The position numbers and the translations under genes are program-made. Positions 60,680-64,000 of a DNA stretch of 64,000 bases are shown piece after piece. This stretch comes from Suilimivivens sp045586385. GTDB lineage: Bacteria; Bacillota; Clostridia; Lachnospirales; Lachnospiraceae. The notes below the pieces were generated by a model that was not told where the DNA came from, did not search any database, and saw only the letters and a list, made by a program, of their open reading frames with translations. Within the stretch, counting starts at the first letter, position 1. Each line of letters starts with the position of its first letter. The stretch is taken from positions 1-64,000 of the forward strand of contig JAZNAE010000026.1 in NCBI GenBank assembly GCA_045586385.1, in the 5' to 3' direction.

Positions 60680-63502
60680 ATGAATTACGGTAAAAAGGGA
60701 ATTCGTGATAAACAGAAGGCCCTGCATGCTAACGGAACTAAATGGAGTCGTAAATTTCTATTGGCTCTGCTGAACTTATCCCTTTTAGGCATCCTTGCTT
60801 TTGCCATCATCGGTGCAAGTATGGGCATAGGTGTTTTCAAAGGAATTATCGATACAGCACCCAGTATAGAAAACATTGATGTAACTCCTACCGGATTTTC
60901 TACCTTTGTTTACGACCTTGAAGGAAACCAAATCGGTAAATTGATTGCTGCCGATTCCAATCGTATTCCTGTGGCACAGGATATGATTCCCGAAGATTTG
61001 GCACACGCTTTTGTAGCGATTGAAGATGAACGTTTCTATGAACATAACGGTATTGATATCAAAGGTATTATCCGTGCTGCCTATGTAGGTATTTCCAACG
61101 GGTTCAACTTCTCGGAAGGTGCAAGTACCATCACCCAGCAGCTCCTTAAAAACAACGTATTTACCGATTGGACATCGGAAGACAGTTTTATGGAAAGTCT
61201 GAAGCGAAAAATCCAGGAACAATATCTTGCCATCGAACTGAGTAAAACCATGTCCAAGGATGAAATTCTTGTAAATTACATGAACACCATTAACTTAGGC
61301 CAGAATACTTTAGGTGTACAGGCGGCATCTCTCAGATATTTCAATAAATCCGTCAATACACTTACTCTTTCGGAATGTGCGGTTATTGCCGGTATTACTC
61401 AGAATCCGTCCCGTTTAAACCCGATTTCACATCCCGATAAAAATGCGGAGCGACGTACCAAAGTTCTTGGCAACATGCTTGAACAGGGATATATCACACA
61501 GGCTGAATACGATGCAGCAATGGCAGACGATGTTTATTCCCGTATTCAGACAGTCAATGCAGAAGTAGAGCAGGATTCAGTTAATACATACTTTGTAGAC
61601 GCATTAACTGATGATATTATGGAAGACTTAATGGCTACCGGCCGCTATACGGAAACCCAGGCATATACGCTTCTTTACAGCGGCGGATTAAAGATTTATG
61701 CAACACAGGACCCTACCATCCAGGCTATCTGTGATGAAGTATTCTCCAATGAAGAGAACTATCCGGCCGGAACCAGATGGCAGCTCAGTTATGAACTTAC
61801 CACCCAAAAGGAAAACGGCAGTTTCCAAAATTATAGTACGGAAATGTACAAGGCATATTTTAAGGAGCAGAACGCATCCTTTAATCTTTTGTATTCTTCA
61901 CAGGAAGATGCTTACGCTGCCATCGAGGAATATAAAGCAGCCGTTATGGAAGAAGGCGATGAAATTTTCGGTGAAAACATTACCTTGACACCTCAGCCTC
62001 AGGTTTCTATCGTAGTAGAAGATCACAGCACAGGTTACGTAGTTGCCATGGTAGGCGGACGCGGACAGAAGGAAGGAAGCCGTACTTTAAATCGTGCAAC
62101 TGACACCAAACGTCAGCCCGGTTCCACCTTTAAAGTTGTCGGTGTATATGCACCGGCCCTTGACAGTGCAGGTCTTACACTCGCCACCGTTCAAAATGAT
62201 GCTCCCTTTAACTATAATGAGGGTAAACCTGTAGGTAACTGGTGGGGTGACGAATACAAGGGACTCCAATCCATCAGACAAGGTATCATTGAGTCCATGA
62301 ACATTATTGCAGTTAAGAACTTAACCCAGATTACGCCACAGCTTGGTTTTGACTATCTTAGAAATTTTGGTTTCACCACTTTGGTCGAACGTGAAGAAAT
62401 TACCGCCAACGGTAAAACACAGATATTCTCCGACATTCAGCAGTCACTCGCTTTAGGTGGTGTCACCCGTGGTGTTACAAACGAAGAATTAACTGCAGCC
62501 TATGCAGCCATTGCAAACGGCGGTACTTATATTGAGCCCAAACTTTATACAAAAATACTTGATCACGAAGGCAATGTAATTTTAGACAATACACAGCCTC
62601 AGTCCAGACAGGTTATCAAAGAAACTACTGCATGGCTTCTTACAGACGCCATGGTTGATGTTGTTACTGCTCCCGGCGGTACCGGTACTTCCGTAAACTT
62701 CGGAAACATGGCTATTGCCGGAAAAACAGGTACTACATCTGATTATAATGATGTATGGTTTTCAGGATACACGCCTTACTATACCGCATCCGTATGGACC
62801 GGTTACGACAACAATACCAAACTTCGAAACGACAACGACGAACGTAATCTTGCAAAGAAATTATGGCGTGCAGCAATGTCCAGAATTCATGAAGAACTAC
62901 CCAGCCAATCCTTTGAAATGCCCATCAACGGCGGTATCGTAACGGCAACGGTATGTTCAAAATCCGGCAAGCTTCCGATTCCCGGTGTTTGCGACGGTAC
63001 ACTTACTACAGAATATTTTGCAGAAGGAACTGTTCCTACCGATACCTGTAATGTGCATTATCAAGGTATGATATGCCAGTACAGTAATCCTCAGCTTCCT
63101 GCTTGTGAAACTTGTCCTTTTAAAGTTGACGGTATCTTGGAAATGGCTCCCGTAGAGCATCCTTCCCTGCAGCAGGGAACCCAAACGGCTCTTATGGGTA
63201 ATGTAGAAGAAGGTCAACCTCCTATTGCAACGACTACTATCACTCAGGAAGTGATTAATGAAGACGGAACTGTTTCTACTATTACGGTTCCTCAGACGCA
63301 AACCAGTTATTGTATGCACAATGCAGAATTCATGTCACAGCCGGGTGCAGAAGGTATTATTAACCAACAAAGAGCTGAAATCAACGCTATGCTTGCTGCA
63401 CTTGCTGCTACACAAGCACAGCCCCCTGCTGAACCGCCGGCACCTGTAACAGAGCCAGTAGCAGAAGGTGTCACAGAAGGCGTCACACCTCCTGCAGAAT
63501 AA
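60680..63502 (+). CDS. class A penicillin-binding protein (bifunctional)
   Basis: 940 residues. One N-terminal membrane helix (about 25-50), transglycosylase domain with catalytic EDERFYEHNGID and GASTITQQLLKN (about 95-280), then transpeptidase with SxxK at RQPGSTFKVVG near 484, SxN as ESMNIIA near 540 and KTGTT near 681. It polymerises and cross-links peptidoglycan. The C-terminal tail (about 760-940) has four clustered Cys (CQYSN, CETC) and a Pro/Glu/Thr-rich end. SD GGAGG. Single-gene unit ending in a bidirectional terminator. Confidence 0.95.
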   Translation: MNYGKKGIRDKQKALHANGTKWSRKFLLALLNLSLLGILAFAIIGASMGIGVFKGIIDTAPSIENIDVTPTGFSTFVYDLEGNQIGKLIAADSNRIPVAQDMIPEDLAHAFVAIEDERFYEHNGIDIKGIIRAAYVGISNGFNFSEGASTITQQLLKNNVFTDWTSEDSFMESLKRKIQEQYLAIELSKTMSKDEILVNYMNTINLGQNTLGVQAASLRYFNKSVNTLTLSECAVIAGITQNPSRLNPISHPDKNAERRTKVLGNMLEQGYITQAEYDAAMADDVYSRIQTVNAEVEQDSVNTYFVDALTDDIMEDLMATGRYTETQAYTLLYSGGLKIYATQDPTIQAICDEVFSNEENYPAGTRWQLSYELTTQKENGSFQNYSTEMYKAYFKEQNASFNLLYSSQEDAYAAIEEYKAAVMEEGDEIFGENITLTPQPQVSIVVEDHSTGYVVAMVGGRGQKEGSRTLNRATDTKRQPGSTFKVVGVYAPALDSAGLTLATVQNDAPFNYNEGKPVGNWWGDEYKGLQSIRQGIIESMNIIAVKNLTQITPQLGFDYLRNFGFTTLVEREEITANGKTQIFSDIQQSLALGGVTRGVTNEELTAAYAAIANGGTYIEPKLYTKILDHEGNVILDNTQPQSRQVIKETTAWLLTDAMVDVVTAPGGTGTSVNFGNMAIAGKTGTTSDYNDVWFSGYTPYYTASVWTGYDNNTKLRNDNDERNLAKKLWRAAMSRIHEELPSQSFEMPINGGIVTATVCSKSGKLPIPGVCDGTLTTEYFAEGTVPTDTCNVHYQGMICQYSNPQLPACETCPFKVDGILEMAPVEHPSLQQGTQTALMGNVEEGQPPIATTTITQEVINEDGTVSTITVPQTQTSYCMHNAEFMSQPGAEGIINQQRAEINAMLAALAATQAQPPAEPPAPVTEPVAEGVTEGVTPPAE

Positions 63503-63533
63503 CGATTATAAATTTACCAACTCATACGTTGAA

Positions 63534-63561
63534 AAAAGTGCCTCATAGCAGAGGCACTTTT
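63534..63561. terminator. bidirectional terminator between PBP and MATE genes
   Basis: AAAAGTGCCTC, loop ATAGCA, GAGGCACTTTT; T-tract on both strands. It lies between convergent genes. Confidence 0.9.
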
Positions 63562-63566
63562 CTTAT

Positions 63567-64000
63567 TTATGATTTCTTTACTTCTATTAACCTTTTCTCA
63601 GCCCACTTCCCTGATAGGTAACGAATACCGGATATGATGTAGTTGGTTGCCCAGCCTATTGGTACTGCAATCCAAACTGCCTGTACCCCGATAATACCCG
63701 CCATACCAAATGCAAACGCAACTCTGATACCTAAATTAATCAGATTTGCCAATGTGAATACAATCACATCTCCTGCACCTCTGAGCACGCCGTCCGTAAT
63801 TGCTTTCAAGCCGATAAAAATAAAGAAAAAGGCAATAAACGATAGGTATCTGTTTCCCGTTTCAAATGCTGCCATTTCACTTCCGCTTTCCAAAAAAGCG
63901 TTGATAATCGGCTTATGAAAGCCAGTCAGTAAAACGCATATCAGTAACGCAAACGCCGCTACAATTTTCATTCCTGCCACGTATCCCTGTTTTACACGTT
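63567..64000 (-). CDS. MATE family efflux transporter, C-terminal part
   Basis: The frame is open to the window edge, giving the last 144 residues of a multidrug and toxin extrusion (MATE) transporter. Four hydrophobic segments with MATE-like FIGLKAITDGVLRGAGDV and GIIGVQAVWIAVPIGW, ending in a basic tail. The apparent ATG at 63980 is internal (RVKQGYVAGMK precedes it). The N-terminal two thirds lie outside. Confidence 0.85.
   Translation of the reverse strand, partial: RVKQGYVAGMKIVAAFALLICVLLTGFHKPIINAFLESGSEMAAFETGNRYLSFIAFFFIFIGLKAITDGVLRGAGDVIVFTLANLINLGIRVAFAFGMAGIIGVQAVWIAVPIGWATNYIISGIRYLSGKWAEKRLIEVKKS

Noticed and set aside
60639..60683. 14-codon frame overlapping the PBP start (ATGA overlap)
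   Set aside because: No SD before its ATG; more likely the chance frame around the PBP ribosome site.

Overview
The window looks like chromosome from an anaerobic, spore-forming, low-GC Clostridia, most likely a Lachnospiraceae relative (inference). The evidence is a complete spoIIA operon (spoIIAA-spoIIAB-sigF), a T-box valS leader, a HrcA/CIRCE operator at htpG, lipoprotein signals, a sortase-type anchor, and proteins of the DUF5716/DUF5717 type that I remember from that family. No phage, insertion sequence, CRISPR array, rRNA or tRNA was seen. Nearly all genes lie on the minus strand; the plus strand carries only the DUF362-ferredoxin gene, typA and the class A PBP.

Layout, left to right. 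1-4.7 kb: 5' part of rho, then an acyl-CoA synthetase plus sodium:solute symporter pair. 4.7-10 kb: a polar amino-acid ABC importer leading into purB and a PurF-like protein without its catalytic cysteine. 10-17.2 kb: a four-gene cluster of unknown function (actin/Hsp70-fold protein, 1184-residue solenoid protein, TPR protein, membrane coiled-coil protein). 17.2-20.7 kb: a SpoIID-like PG-binding protein and htpG under CIRCE. 20.7-25.6 kb: a PrsA-like foldase and sbcCD. 26-30 kb: a PHP gene with one in-frame stop and a glucosaminidase with a large Thr/Pro/Ser region. 30-31.6 kb: spoIIA. 31.6-37.5 kb: valS-folC-47-residue protein-TPR protein behind a T-box. 37.5-43.7 kb: a signalling operon of REC-GGDEF protein, two membrane-tethered BMP-like binding proteins and a hybrid kinase. 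43.8-48.5 kb: LytTR regulator, stand-alone HPt protein and a sortase-type surface protein. 48.6-53.7 kb: DUF362-ferredoxin, csoR-copA(-copZ) and a corrinoid adenosyltransferase. 53.8-58.4 kb: tandem-OB SSB, typA, a ~430-bp foldback, and mgtE with an overlapping leader peptide. 58.4-64 kb: yigZ, yczE-like, nth, class A PBP and the end of a MATE transporter.

The most unusual items are the uncharacterised actin-like/solenoid cluster, the BMP-kinase-cyclase operon with no transporter, the near-palindromic foldback exactly between typA and mgtE, the mgtE leader peptide, an internal ribosome site that would release a CopZ chaperone from copA, and a LytTR-type paired direct repeat just upstream of the surface-protein promoter. 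Functions come from motifs read by eye; no search or folding calculation was run.
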